Shown piece after piece: positions 1-12,900 of a stretch of DNA of 24,417 nucleotides; positions within the stretch are counted from its first letter, which is position 1, and every line of letters starts with the position of its first letter. The stretch spans positions 2,662,114-2,686,530 of the forward strand of contig CM074814.1 in the NCBI GenBank assembly GCA_037447605.1. The letters run 5' to 3'. The position numbers and the translations under genes were made by a program. This DNA comes from Zygnema circumcarinatum. Taxonomy: Eukaryota > Streptophyta > Zygnematophyceae > Zygnematales > Zygnemataceae. The notes beneath the pieces were generated by a model. The model had not been told where the DNA came from, made no database searches, and worked only from the letters and a program-made list of their open reading frames with translations.

Positions 1-718
1 CAACCCCAACCCCAACCCCAACCCCAACCCCACCCCCAGCCCCAACCCCAACCCAACCCCAACCCAACCCCAATCCTGAATCCCCAATCCCATCCCCTAA
101 CCCAACCCCAAATCTAGTTGAATTGAATTGACCCAATCCCCAACCCCAACCCCACCAACTCACCCAACCCCAACCCCAACCCCAACCCTAACCCTAACCC
201 CAACCCCAACCCCACCCCCAACCCCAACCCCTAACCCAACCCCAACCCCAACCCCAACACTCCCCCCAACCCCAACACCAACCCTCACCCTAACCCCAAC
301 CCCACCCCCAACCCCAACCCCAACCCCTAACCCCAGCCCCAACCCCAACCCCAACCCCAGCCCGAACCCCAACCCCATTAACCCAACCCAACCCAACCCA
401 ACCCAACCCAACCCAACCCAACCCAACCCAACCCAACCCAACCCAACCCAACCCAACCCAACCCAACCCAACCCAACCCAACCCAACCCAACCCAACCCA
501 ACCCAACCCAACCCAACCCCAACCCAACCCCAACCCCAACCCCAACCCCAACCCAACCCCAGCCCCAACCCCAACCCCAACCCCAACCTGAACCCCAACC
601 CCAACCCCTAACCCCAACCCCTAACCCCAGCCCGAACCCCAACCCCAACCCCACCCGAACCCCAAACTTGTAACCCCTAACCCCGAACCCCAACTCGACC
701 CAACCAACTGAACCCATC
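1..718. repeat. C-rich CCCCAA/CCCTAA minisatellite
   Basis: The segment is almost wholly made of CCCCAA units mixed with CCCTAA, CCCCACCCC and CCCAAT variants. On the other strand it reads GGGGTT/TTAGGG, so it is telomere-like but too irregular to be a working telomere. It lies downstream of the last visible exon of the minus-strand pseudouridine synthase and is therefore probably intronic to that gene. Long frames over it on both strands (Pro/Thr/Asn-rich or Gly/Val/Leu-rich) come from the short repeat and are not genes. Runs of G on the minus strand could form G-quadruplexes. Confidence 0.93.
380..518. repeat. Pure (CCCAA)n pentanucleotide block
   Basis: Inside the irregular C-rich array is a nearly perfect run of the five-base unit CCCAA, about 27 copies. 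Its regularity against the degenerate flanks suggests recent expansion by slippage. Confidence 0.9.
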
Positions 719-905
719 GATCGACCAGTTGATGAACTCGACTCAGTTGAACCTTGACCTGAACATCTGAACCCATCAAACCTACGGGCCCTAAAACGCT
801 TAAACCCTGAAAGCCCTAAAAACCATCGTTTAACTCAAACTCTTGGAAATTCCTCGTACAAACAAAAAAACCCTAATTCCTTGGTCCAATAGCGACCGGA
901 CTCGC
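719..905 (-). other. Intron sequence with telo-box motifs
   Basis: No coding signal is seen between the C-rich array and the last exon of the minus-strand pseudouridine synthase. The stretch contains CCCTAAA-like motifs, including AAACCCTAA at 868-876, and an ordinary CCAAT at 886-890. It is interpreted as the start of an intron whose downstream exon is outside the window. Confidence 0.55.
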
Positions 906-3091
906 CTGAGGTGCCCCGCCCAAGTCGGTGCACAGGAGCCGCGTTCCATGTGGTCCGCAGTTGGCCGTCGTCCGTAACGGCTCCGCGCGGCAGTTCGCTG
1001 TCGCCCGAGGCCGGCTGCTGGCCAATGGGAAGGTGACATGTGGCAGGGGTGATGACGTCGCCGGCGGACCAATCCCGTGCGGACACGTGGCGCGTTTCAA
1101 GCAAGGTCAAGACCGTTCTTTGGTGGAAAAATCCTCCGCGGATGACTTGTAGGCCCGCGGGCTTGTCCACAACTAACTGCATTTGTACCCCAATGATGAG
1201 ATATTATAAAAAAAAAAAAAAAAAATCAAAACGCGGGAAGGAGAACGGTTGGAGAGTTCGAAATAGAAAGGGGGACAAAAAAAAGGGTCTTTAATTACCC
1301 TTTAAAACAAAATAGAAGAATCCATATTAAAATTGAGATTGAAATTTGTACGTTTTAATTGTATGGGAAGCTATCTACACACCTGTTTTAGCTAGATACA
1401 CACCTTTCGCCGGTCAGATTTTAGGGTTTTCATTTAACCAAAAAGGTGTGTATCTATCCAAAAAAGGTGTGTAAATAATAGATTCCTTAATTTTTTATCA
1501 GATACAGTAAAGAGATTTCCGTACAATGTGTTCGTCCTCATACAAGATCGGGAGGCGGTGCGGAGCGGGCGGCTCCCTCCACGGCCTCCGAAAATAGCGC
1601 AGGATGGAGCCCGGGCTGCTGTACCCCATTTACCGGAATTGGTACCAAATGGGGGGAGAGGGAGACGAGAGCAAGGGAGAGAGGGAGGGGGAGAGAGAGG
1701 AAGGGGGGAAGGAGAGAGAGGGGGGGAGTTTGAGAGGGAGAGGGGGGGAGAGGAGAGAGGGGGGGAAGTGGGAGGTTGGAGAGAGAGTGGGGGAGGGGGA
1801 GAGAGGAGAGGGGAGAGGGGGAAGAGAGAGAGGAGAGAGAGGGTGAGAGGGGAGGGAGGGGGAGAACGAGGAGAGGGAGAGAGATGGAGAGGGAGAGAGA
1901 GGAGCGGGAGAGAGAGAGGGAGAGGAGAGGGAAGCGAGAGAGGGAGAGAGGGAGAGAGGGGAGAGGGGGAGAGAGAGGAGAGGGAGAGAGAGAGGAGCGG
2001 GAGAGAGGGAGAGGAGAGAGAGGCGAGAGCGGGAGAGAAGGAGAGAGGGGGAAGAGGTGGAGAGGGGGAGAGGGGGAGAGGGGGAGAGGGAGGAGAGGGA
2101 GAGATGGAGGGAGAGCGAGAGGAGAGGGAGAGAGAGATGTGTATGCAGAGAGGGCGGTTGTGGACCTGATCGGTGTTTCCGGTGAAAGCAGTTCCGTTCC
2201 GTTTAGCGTAATCTGTAATCGGCGTGACAACGGTCACATGCTGAGGCCATTAAACGGAAATAGTTCGCTGGTACGGACGGGCGTTATTTCGATCACAAAA
2301 GATGGCACCTCAGAACGATTGAAATGAAAAATGTGTTTTGGTAAAAATCCAAAGCATTGACATGATCTTTTTTTGTAAGAAGTTTTTTCTTTTTCCTGAC
2401 CTGACCGTTCTTGAAACGTTGGATCCAGCTGCACTCCCCCCCCCCCCCAAAACAAAAAAGAGAAGAACAAATGAATTAAAGTTATTTAGTAAAACACATT
2501 CAAGATTTGGGGTTTTAGGAAAAAAAAATGAATTGTCGAGTTCGACAAGCTTGTTCTCTTAAAGAGGATAAATTCTGAATCGCAACGGAACCCATGTTAA
2601 CGGCTTAAAGCTTTAGGGTTTAAAGGTTTAGGGGTAGGATTTAGAGTTTAAGTTTTAGGGTTAGGTCCCAGGGTTAGGGTTTAGCGTAGGATTTGGGGTT
2701 TTAGGCTTTTAAGGTTTAGGGTTTAAGGTTTAAGATTTTAGGGTTTACGGTATTGGGGTTTTAGGGTTAGGGTTCGAAGGTTAGGGTTTAGGATAAGGGT
2801 GTAGGATCTAGGGTTTTAGGATTAGGATTCCAAGGTTAGGGTTTAGGGTAGGATTGGGGTTTTAGGGTTTAAAGGTTAAGGGTTTAAGGTATTGGGGTTT
2901 TAGGGTTAGGCTTTAGGATATGGGTTTAGGGTTTAAAGGTTTAGGGTTAGGGTTTAGGGTATTTTGGTTTAAGGGTTAGGATCCAAGATCAGGGTTTAAG
3001 GTTTAGGGTTTAAGGGTGAAGGCGCACCCTTCTCTGGCCGCCGAGTGCGGGTATCGCTTCACATAGAAATCGACCGCCGCCGTTCCGCCAA
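906..3091 (-). CDS. RluA-type RNA pseudouridine synthase, partial, five exons
   Basis: The product should convert uridine to pseudouridine in RNA. Minus-strand exons in transcript order are 3091-3028, 2428-2401, 2212-2166, 1615-1525 and 1176-906 (501 nt), with matching phases at every join. The first two carry an S4-like region: DFYVKRYPHSAAREG, then WIQRFKNGQ from a 28-nt microexon. Next come ITLNGTELLSPETPI and YFRRPWREPPAP, then ILYEDEHI joined to LVVDKPAGLQV and FFHQRTVLTLLE. The last exon ends in PVHRLGRGTS, the catalytic-loop motif. In canonical RluA enzymes this reads HRLDRxTSG with a catalytic Asp; here the Asp is Gly, as I recall for a plant subfamily (memory, not checked). About 55 residues between TVLTLLE and PVHRLG are longer than usual. 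The last donor is GC (CAG then GCGAGT). The N-terminal exons and start are not resolved; the C-terminal half is beyond base 1. An organellar or nuclear location cannot be judged. Confidence 0.87.
1377..1472. repeat. Imperfect 31-bp inverted repeat (hairpin)
   Basis: Arms 1377-1407 and 1442-1472 are inverted copies with 3 mismatches in 31; the inner 15 bp (1393-1407 and 1442-1456) match perfectly. Each arm contains ACACACCT twice, so the arm is itself a near direct duplication. The loop is 34 bases. It lies in the pseudouridine synthase intron between exons 1615-1525 and 1176-906. It could be a remnant of a foldback or MITE-type element; no target-site duplication was identified. Confidence 0.8.
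1651..2145. repeat. GA-rich low-complexity tract in intron
   Basis: About 500 bases of mixed GAGAGG/GGGAGA on the plus strand, hence CT-rich in the sense of the minus-strand gene, ending about 35 bases before the splice acceptor at 1616. It gives long Glu/Gly/Arg-rich frames on plus and Ser/Pro/Leu-rich frames on minus, all judged artefacts. Confidence 0.92.
2601..3020. repeat. Degenerate telomere-like TTTAGGG block
   Basis: Roughly 420 bases of GGGTTTAGGG-like units with many variants (TTTTAGGG, TTAGGG, TTTAAGG). The units match the plant-type telomere heptamer and its TTTTAGGG variant but are strongly diverged, so this is an old interstitial block. It occupies the intron between pseudouridine synthase exons 3091-3028 and 2428-2401. 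Confidence 0.88.
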
Positions 3092-4051
3092 CTGCACGCA
3101 CCGCGTGACATGGAAAGGGAATGCAACTGAACTGAAACTGAAACTGAACTCACATGTAAACTGTGAGGGAACGAGCACGTCTTAGGAAGATGAAGGAGAT
3201 GGAAAAATGGACCATTGGAATGTGTGAAAGAAAAACATGGTTTCTATTGCAATTTGGAAATGCACAATTCAAAGTAAAAGAATTTATTTACTTTGCAAGT
3301 CCTTTTTTCGAATGCTGTCGGTAAAAATCGCACCGCTGTTCCATTCAGGCCAACCTGTGAAGGAAGCAATCACAACAAATAAGTATTTTTATTTTTAAAG
3401 TCTACAATGTTCTAAATGCAAAAGGGGCGGGTAGAAATTCTAGATCAAGGGTTAGGAATAAAAAAAAAATGTACAAATATATAGTCTTTTGAAATTATCT
3501 TAAAATCTGGATATGAACATCCCGGAGCTTTCAAAACCTGGTTTTTAACCACAAACTAAAAACCCTATTTCCAACTTTCTAACCCTAATTCCAAAAATTG
3601 GACTCCAAAGAAACCCTACTTTTCCCTTTCTACCTTTTTCTTCTCCGCCACTTTCTCCGATGACGTCCATGTCTCTTTTTTTTTTCCCGCTCCTTAAGAA
3701 ATTCGATTCTTTTTCTTCATAATTCGAATTCACTTGTTGGAATTTCTTCTCCGGGGACCACTTTTCATGGGAAAACTTAGTCTGAGAAAAACCAGTATTA
3801 GTAAAAAAGTGCACAAGAGAAGGCCCTCTGAAGCGGCAAAGTTGCAAACCCGGAAACCAAATTTTAGCGATTTTTAGAGTTCTGGTTTTTGGGTTTTGAA
3901 AAAGGTAATTGGGGTATATCGAGGCCTCCAGGGTTTTAGGGTTTTAGGATTTTAGGGTTTCAGGGCTTTCGGGGTTTTAGGGTTTGGCGGAAGAAAGTGA
4001 AGGCATGACGAAAAAAAGATTATGGGATAAAACTTTGGCATGAGATGCACT

Positions 4052-4074
4052 GCCACGTGGCCCGCTCTCATTGG
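4052..4074. promoter_or_regulatory. Palindromic G-box plus inverted CCAAT box
   Basis: GCCACGTGGC at 4052-4061 is a perfect 10-bp palindrome around the CACGTG core bound by plant bZIP and bHLH factors. ATTGG (CCAAT on the minus strand, bound by NF-Y) follows at 4070-4074, with 10 bases between cores. The site lies between two divergently transcribed genes, about 690 bases before the LarB-family ATG, so it could serve both. A functional role is inferred from motif and position only. Confidence 0.45.
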
Positions 4075-4187
4075 GCTGGGTCATGCAGGATGTTAGCAAG
4101 CAAGCATGGGAGGGAGAGACGGAGAGGGAGAGGGAGGCGGAAGGAAGGGGAAGGGCGGGAGGGAGAGCGAGGATGGGAGAGTCTTGG

Positions 4188-4253
4188 AGGGCGGGAGGGC
4201 GGGAGGGAGGGAGGGAGGGAGGGAGGGAGGGTAGGGAGGGAGGGAGGGAGGGA
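4188..4253 (+). repeat. (GGGA)n tract, potential G-quadruplex
   Basis: An uninterrupted series of GGG runs separated mostly by a single A, in the putative promoter region of the LarB-family gene. Four or more closely spaced G-runs meet the usual G-quadruplex pattern on the plus strand. Confidence 0.8.
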
Positions 4254-4387
4254 GATAGATACTGAGGGCGGGAGGCGAAGGGGGAGGGAAGGAGGGCGAG
4301 AGGGGGAAGGCGAGAGAAGTACAAGAAGGCGATATGAGCTTTCGAAGTAGGGTGGCGGATCGACTCTGACTCTCCCTTTTCCGCCCC

Positions 4388-4393
4388 CCCCCC

Positions 4394-4483
<90 letters not shown>

Positions 4484-4500
4484 CCCCTCTCTCTCCACCC
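4388..4500. repeat. (CT)n microsatellite
   Basis: Mostly CT dinucleotides with a short CTCTGT section, followed by more pyrimidine-rich sequence to about 4575. It lies close to the LarB-family start. The GA-rich block at about 4105-4320 is its rough complement, so the pair could fold back. Confidence 0.92.
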
Positions 4501-4747
4501 ACATTCCTCTAACCCCCCATTCCATTTCTGCCTCCTTCCCATTCCCTCCTCTCTCCGTCCTCTCTCTCTCTTCCTCCTCCCTCACGCGCACACACGCACA
4601 TACTATTCCCAACACATCTTTTGAAACCCTAAAAGTGCATTTTCAGAAACCCTAAAAACCCCTACAAGCCAGCAAACTTGCAAACCAGAAACCTGCGAAA
4701 CATTACAAACAAAAAACTTTCAAGTCTTTCCTCTCCTCTCAGCGAAA

Positions 4748-8797
<4,050 letters not shown>

Positions 8798-9982
8798 AGA
8801 CATTCAGCTGAAAAGGGAACGAAAAGGAGTAACTTTTTAACTATTTGGGGCACTTCCGCATGTCCTGAAGGAGGGAGATTTTGATCCGGTAATAATGTGG
8901 GACAAGGTTGGGGTTTAGGGCTTTGGGATTTCAGGGGTTTAGGTGGTTCACTCTCTCTCTCTCTTGCCTCCCTCTCTCTCTTTCTTTCACTCTCTCTTTG
9001 TCTCTCCCTCTCCATTTGTCACTCTCTAGCTCTCTCCCTCCCCCCTCCCCTCTGTAGGCGCTAGAGAAATCCATGTTGGGAGATGTGAATACTTTATTGT
9101 TTCATGTTGTTGGTCAACATGAATCACCATCATTGCTAGTGCTTAGTACAACAAGAAACCACGAAATGTTGAGGGAAGACTTCCCCTTCCCTTGCGTACT
9201 GTACCCACAATTCATTGTACGGAAATCAAATGGTTCAGTCCCAATCGATTTCTCAAATGGTGGCTAGACTTTGGCCAGGCTCATGGCTTGGCTAAAACGA
9301 TGGCTCGTTACTTAGATCCAGTGCCGAAATCCAAAAACCCTAAAAACCCTGAAAACTGGATCTTTCTGACCATGACCATAACTAGAAGTCGAGGGAAAGT
9401 CAAACCGTTACTTAGTTGAAAATTTAGCCATGGTGAACAGAAGCCAACCATTTTCGATATCGAGATATTCTCACAGTATCGAGCTGATATCGTATCGAGA
9501 TATGTCTCAATTCACATCATTTACAGGACCATACCGTTACCGTCCTCCCGTCCAACGGTATTTTCTAGCTACCGTTAAACAGCAAATAGAAAATCAAAAC
9601 TGTTCGGTTAAAAATGTGTTGCTCTCGTGGCTTGTTACTATTGGAGATTCAGCATCGAACAGGATTTTTTACATATAACAGAAACCGAATTCAGTCCTGT
9701 TGAGCGTGAAACTTTGGAACTAGAACTGGGCAGCATGGAACGCCTGACTATATGCAGGGCCCCGTGGGACTCTAGCATCCCTTCGGTCGCTTGCTCACCA
9801 AAGGCTCCTGCAAGACGCAGGATTTTGACCAAATCTTTGGCCAAAAATTGGTGCCAAAAGCTCTGCAAGGATGCAGCTGCATAGGGAATCTGCAAGAAGA
9901 AGTCGTTATGACGCGTGAATAGATATCGTAGTTCAAGCTGTCAGTGCTTCTCTTGGGAAATATATATGCGTTAGGGGGAGAG
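8798..9982. other. Spacer between LarB-family and SUVR5-type genes
   Basis: No recognisable gene is seen. A CT tract lies at 8950-9055. Short unrelated frames around 9073-9420 and 9627-9884 match nothing I know. The stretch should hold the LarB-family 3' UTR and the promoter and 5' UTR of the SUVR5-type gene. Motifs include a TATCGAG cluster (9458-9503), several CCGTT/AACGG Myb-type cores at about 9405-9570, and a short hairpin at about 9808 (TCCTGC, 5-base loop, GCAGGA). Confidence 0.5.
9458..9503. repeat. TATCGAG repeat cluster upstream of SUVR5-type gene
   Basis: TATCGAGATAT occurs at 9458-9468 and 9493-9503, with a third TATCGAG at 9477-9483. Three copies in 46 bases about 500 bases before the start codon could be a factor-binding cluster. 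No known factor is assigned. Confidence 0.4.
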
Positions 9983-12900
9983 ATGCTGATTGAGAAGGAG
10001 GAGGGGATGGATGTGAATGGTGATGTTGAAATGGTTGCACGCGAGGAGGAAAAGACTGATAAGATTATTGAAAATACAAGTGATTGTAAGCCTGAGACTG
10101 AATCTGAGCAAGAGAAATCGATGTTCAAGGTGAAGCTGACCATGTCGGAGGATAGAGACCTTCGGGACAAGGAGGAGGTTGCTGTGGTTTTGATGCAGCC
10201 AGAGAGGGAGGAGAGGGAGAAGGAGAGGGAGAGGGAGGGATTTGGTGGAAAGAATGTTGAGAGTCTTTTGGGAGCAGACTCGCTTGATTTTGAGAATGTT
10301 CCTGAAGGAACGCCTGTTTGGGTGAAGGTGAGGTCGCATGCTTTCTTGCACTTTACTTTTCTTGCCATCTGGAAACAACGTTCGTATCTGGGAATGGCTA
10401 AAAGATGAAACGAATGGAAAGGATGTTGCTTTTGTTCAATGTTGCTCTTTCTAAACTAGGTTAGCAGTGCTGAGGAGTGCAGAAGTAGCAAGAGATTGAT
10501 CTTTATGCTTATGCGATGTCGTTTCTTCTCGTGGTTGGGGATTCCTATTCATGCTTATTACAATTTGCTGCAGATTGGAGATTGTTGTTAAGGCTAACAA
10601 CTTGATTAGGGTTTGTTCTTTATCTTGGCTTCATATCTTTTACTAGTATTTTTTCTTAATCGAAACTGAAATAAAAAAAGTTGTCACTGAAGCCATTCAG
10701 ATGTTAGAAGGCAATGCAGATGTCCCCTTGTCAATACAGATTTCGATTTCTTATTGCCTAGTCCTTTGCGCAGGACTGCTTCCGATTTCTCATTGCTCAG
10801 TTCATGTTTGCTAAGCAGCTTCAGGAAGAGAAAGAGAAGAGCATTTGAAAGGTGTTGGCAGGTTCTGTGAAGTTCCTTTCTTTACAATTGTCTTGGATAT
10901 GCATTTCCCTATTGCTTTTGACTTGTTATACTCATCATAATCATTATCATTTTTTTTTGACCTTTTTACGTTATCATTCGCATCGTCGTGAGTGTTAGCA
11001 TCATTTGAGAGTTATGCAAGGACCTGCAGTGCTCCAATCATGATGAATGAATGCTATGATCGTTTTTCATCATCAATTTTAACACCTTGCTTCCTTTTTG
11101 TGCGTCTACCATAGTCTGAGGTCCGTCGTTGTTTTTTCCTTAGCTTGATCTTAAAATCATTGATTAGTTGGATGGTTTCTCGCCTATCGTCACCATCTCA
11201 ACGTTTTACCATTTCCCAATTCTCTCGATTCGAAGCTATCCTTGTCTCTCTCCCCCTGATTCATCACTTACGATTCTAAAACTTGCCCTTTTCTAATTTT
11301 TGTTTCAGTGGCGCGGGAGATGGCAAGCTGCCTTGAAGAGCAGCCCGGAGCACTGCAGGGAGGCTGTCTTGAAGGCCCGGCCCACGTATGCGAGCAAAAC
11401 TTATCTGCTTGTCTTCTTTCCCCGCTCGGCCACATTTGCATGGGCAGACTCACAGTCTCTGCTTCCAATTTCTGAGAACCCGCAGCCGCTAGCATCCGGT
11501 TCGCACGAGTTGGGAAGATCGATCACTAGAAATTTGAGCGTTCCAAGGAGGATTGCAATTCTTAGGGTTGGAGCTGACGTGTTGGACATTAGCGACAGGC
11601 TGCATGTTAAGGTGAGTATGTTTATGTTTATGCTTTGTGGCTGTCGTGGGATCTTGGGAATCTAAAGGGTGTGATTTACTATGCTTTGTTTTTGTGTCTT
11701 TAGTTTTTGAAATCGATCATGTTCACTTTTTACTTATCTTTGATGTATCGCCCCTGGGATGAAGTTGTCCGACTCGTAATTTTAGTAAAGGTAGTCCTCA
11801 ACCTGATGTTTTGGAGGATGGAAAACTCGTTGAAAGCCCTAAGTTGATTCAAATAATTGCCTTTGTCTATTTTCTTACTGAGATAAACCTTGTATGTGCA
11901 GGCGGTTGTGGAAGCTGCACAGAGTGCTTCTATGTGGCGTAGTTTTGCCCAACGAACAGCTCATGCTGAAACTTACCAAGAACTTGGACAACTACTTGTT
12001 GACACTTTTGAAGTAAGCCATAGAGATCACAAAGGCCAATATAGTCTTGAATCTTTCTTGTAAGTTATGTTGTGTTGGGTTTCGCTTTGTTTTATGGTCC
12101 TTTCTGTTTTCAGGTGTTTGTTCGCTTGTGTGTGGGTGGCAGGTAATTGTAAAGGACTACGTGAATGTGAAGTGGTTGAAACAGAGATGCGCTGACTGGA
12201 AATCGTCCTGCTTAGCTGCTGACAGAGCTTCCAGTATTGAGCAGCTAAATGAGGTACGATTTTCTTGTTTCGTTCCTTCCTCTAACACCCTGTATTCGTC
12301 TCCCTCACCCTCTTCCTCTCTCTTTCTTTTTCTCTCTCCTGCTAGTGCACTGGTGATATAGCTTGTCCCATTTGTTTCGATCTCTGGTGGTGGTGGTCAA
12401 TACATGTTGTGTAATCTGGCAAGTTCTTTGGAATCTTTAGAATTCTTTAGGACATATAGAAATTCTAACTGAACTGAGAGCCATTTCAGTTTAGAGTGCT
12501 ATCCGAGTCATTGGAGCTACTTCTGTACTTTCTGGATTTCCAAAGGTTGTGTTTGGGTATATGATTTGGCAGTGCTTGCAATCCAGTGTTTGAGATGGTT
12601 TAATGTTCTCAAGTTCTCGTGTGCTTCGGATTGAGATGGCATTACGTCTCCCATTATTGTATTTGATGAAATCACCTTATGATCATCACTTATTCATTCA
12701 ACTCACAAGCATATCTGTTCGCTTTTGCAATATGCTTCCCCTGGTTACCGACTATTTACCCTCTTCTCGAGTTCCTTTGCAGGAGCTCATAAATTCGGTA
12801 CTTTGGGATAAGGTTCAACCGCTTTGGGATGATCCCGACCAGCCCAATTTGGGTGCGGATTGGGCCACATGGAAGGAGCCATGGACTCGGGCTTATGCAA

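Larger units (their letters stand above)
3092..4747. other. Spacer between divergent genes, includes unresolved 5' exons
   Basis: The N-terminal exons of the minus-strand pseudouridine synthase must lie here, since its first readable exon begins mid-codon at 3091. A minus-strand frame from 3847 to 3545, with an internal Met at 3670, is a possible first exon, but nothing in it is recognisable. The remainder is AT-rich with telomere-like motifs at 3929-3988, then GA-rich (about 4105-4320) and CT-rich (4388-4570) sequence. AAACCCTAA telo-boxes at about 4624 and 4649 lie just upstream of the LarB-family start. Confidence 0.5.

Noticed and set aside
128-717. Pro/Thr-rich and Gly/Val-rich open frames
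   Set aside because: Artefacts of the CCCCAA array; no start context or non-repeat coding sequence.
1020-1091. Promoter-like cluster (two CCAAT boxes, TGACGTC, CACGTGGC)
   Set aside because: The region lies inside a pseudouridine synthase exon that reads in frame from LVVDKPAGLQV to PVHRLGRGTS, so it is coding. The motif resemblance is kept only as part of one finding.
1528-2169. Glu/Gly/Arg-rich plus-strand frame and Ser/Pro minus-strand frames
   Set aside because: GA-rich intron of the minus-strand pseudouridine synthase; the minus frames merely overlap its exon ends in the wrong phase.
3110-3160. Similarity of the minus strand here to the end of paralog exon 2 (ACATGTGA followed by TTTCAG repeats)
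   Set aside because: Both contain a short GTTTCA simple repeat; the flanking exons encode unrelated proteins.
3545-3847. Separate minus-strand gene of 100 aa
   Set aside because: No recognisable domain. It may be a 5' exon of the pseudouridine synthase, but no phase-proven link to 3091 was found, so it is not called.
9306-9415. CGTTACTTAG repeated exactly 100 bases apart (9306 and 9406)
   Set aside because: A single pair of 10-mers is compatible with chance and the flanks do not match.
12603-12782. Independent start of a 1442-aa protein at 12603
   Set aside because: The first 60 residues are intron. A good acceptor at 12781-12782 joins in phase to upstream exons that match the SUVR5 N-terminal module.
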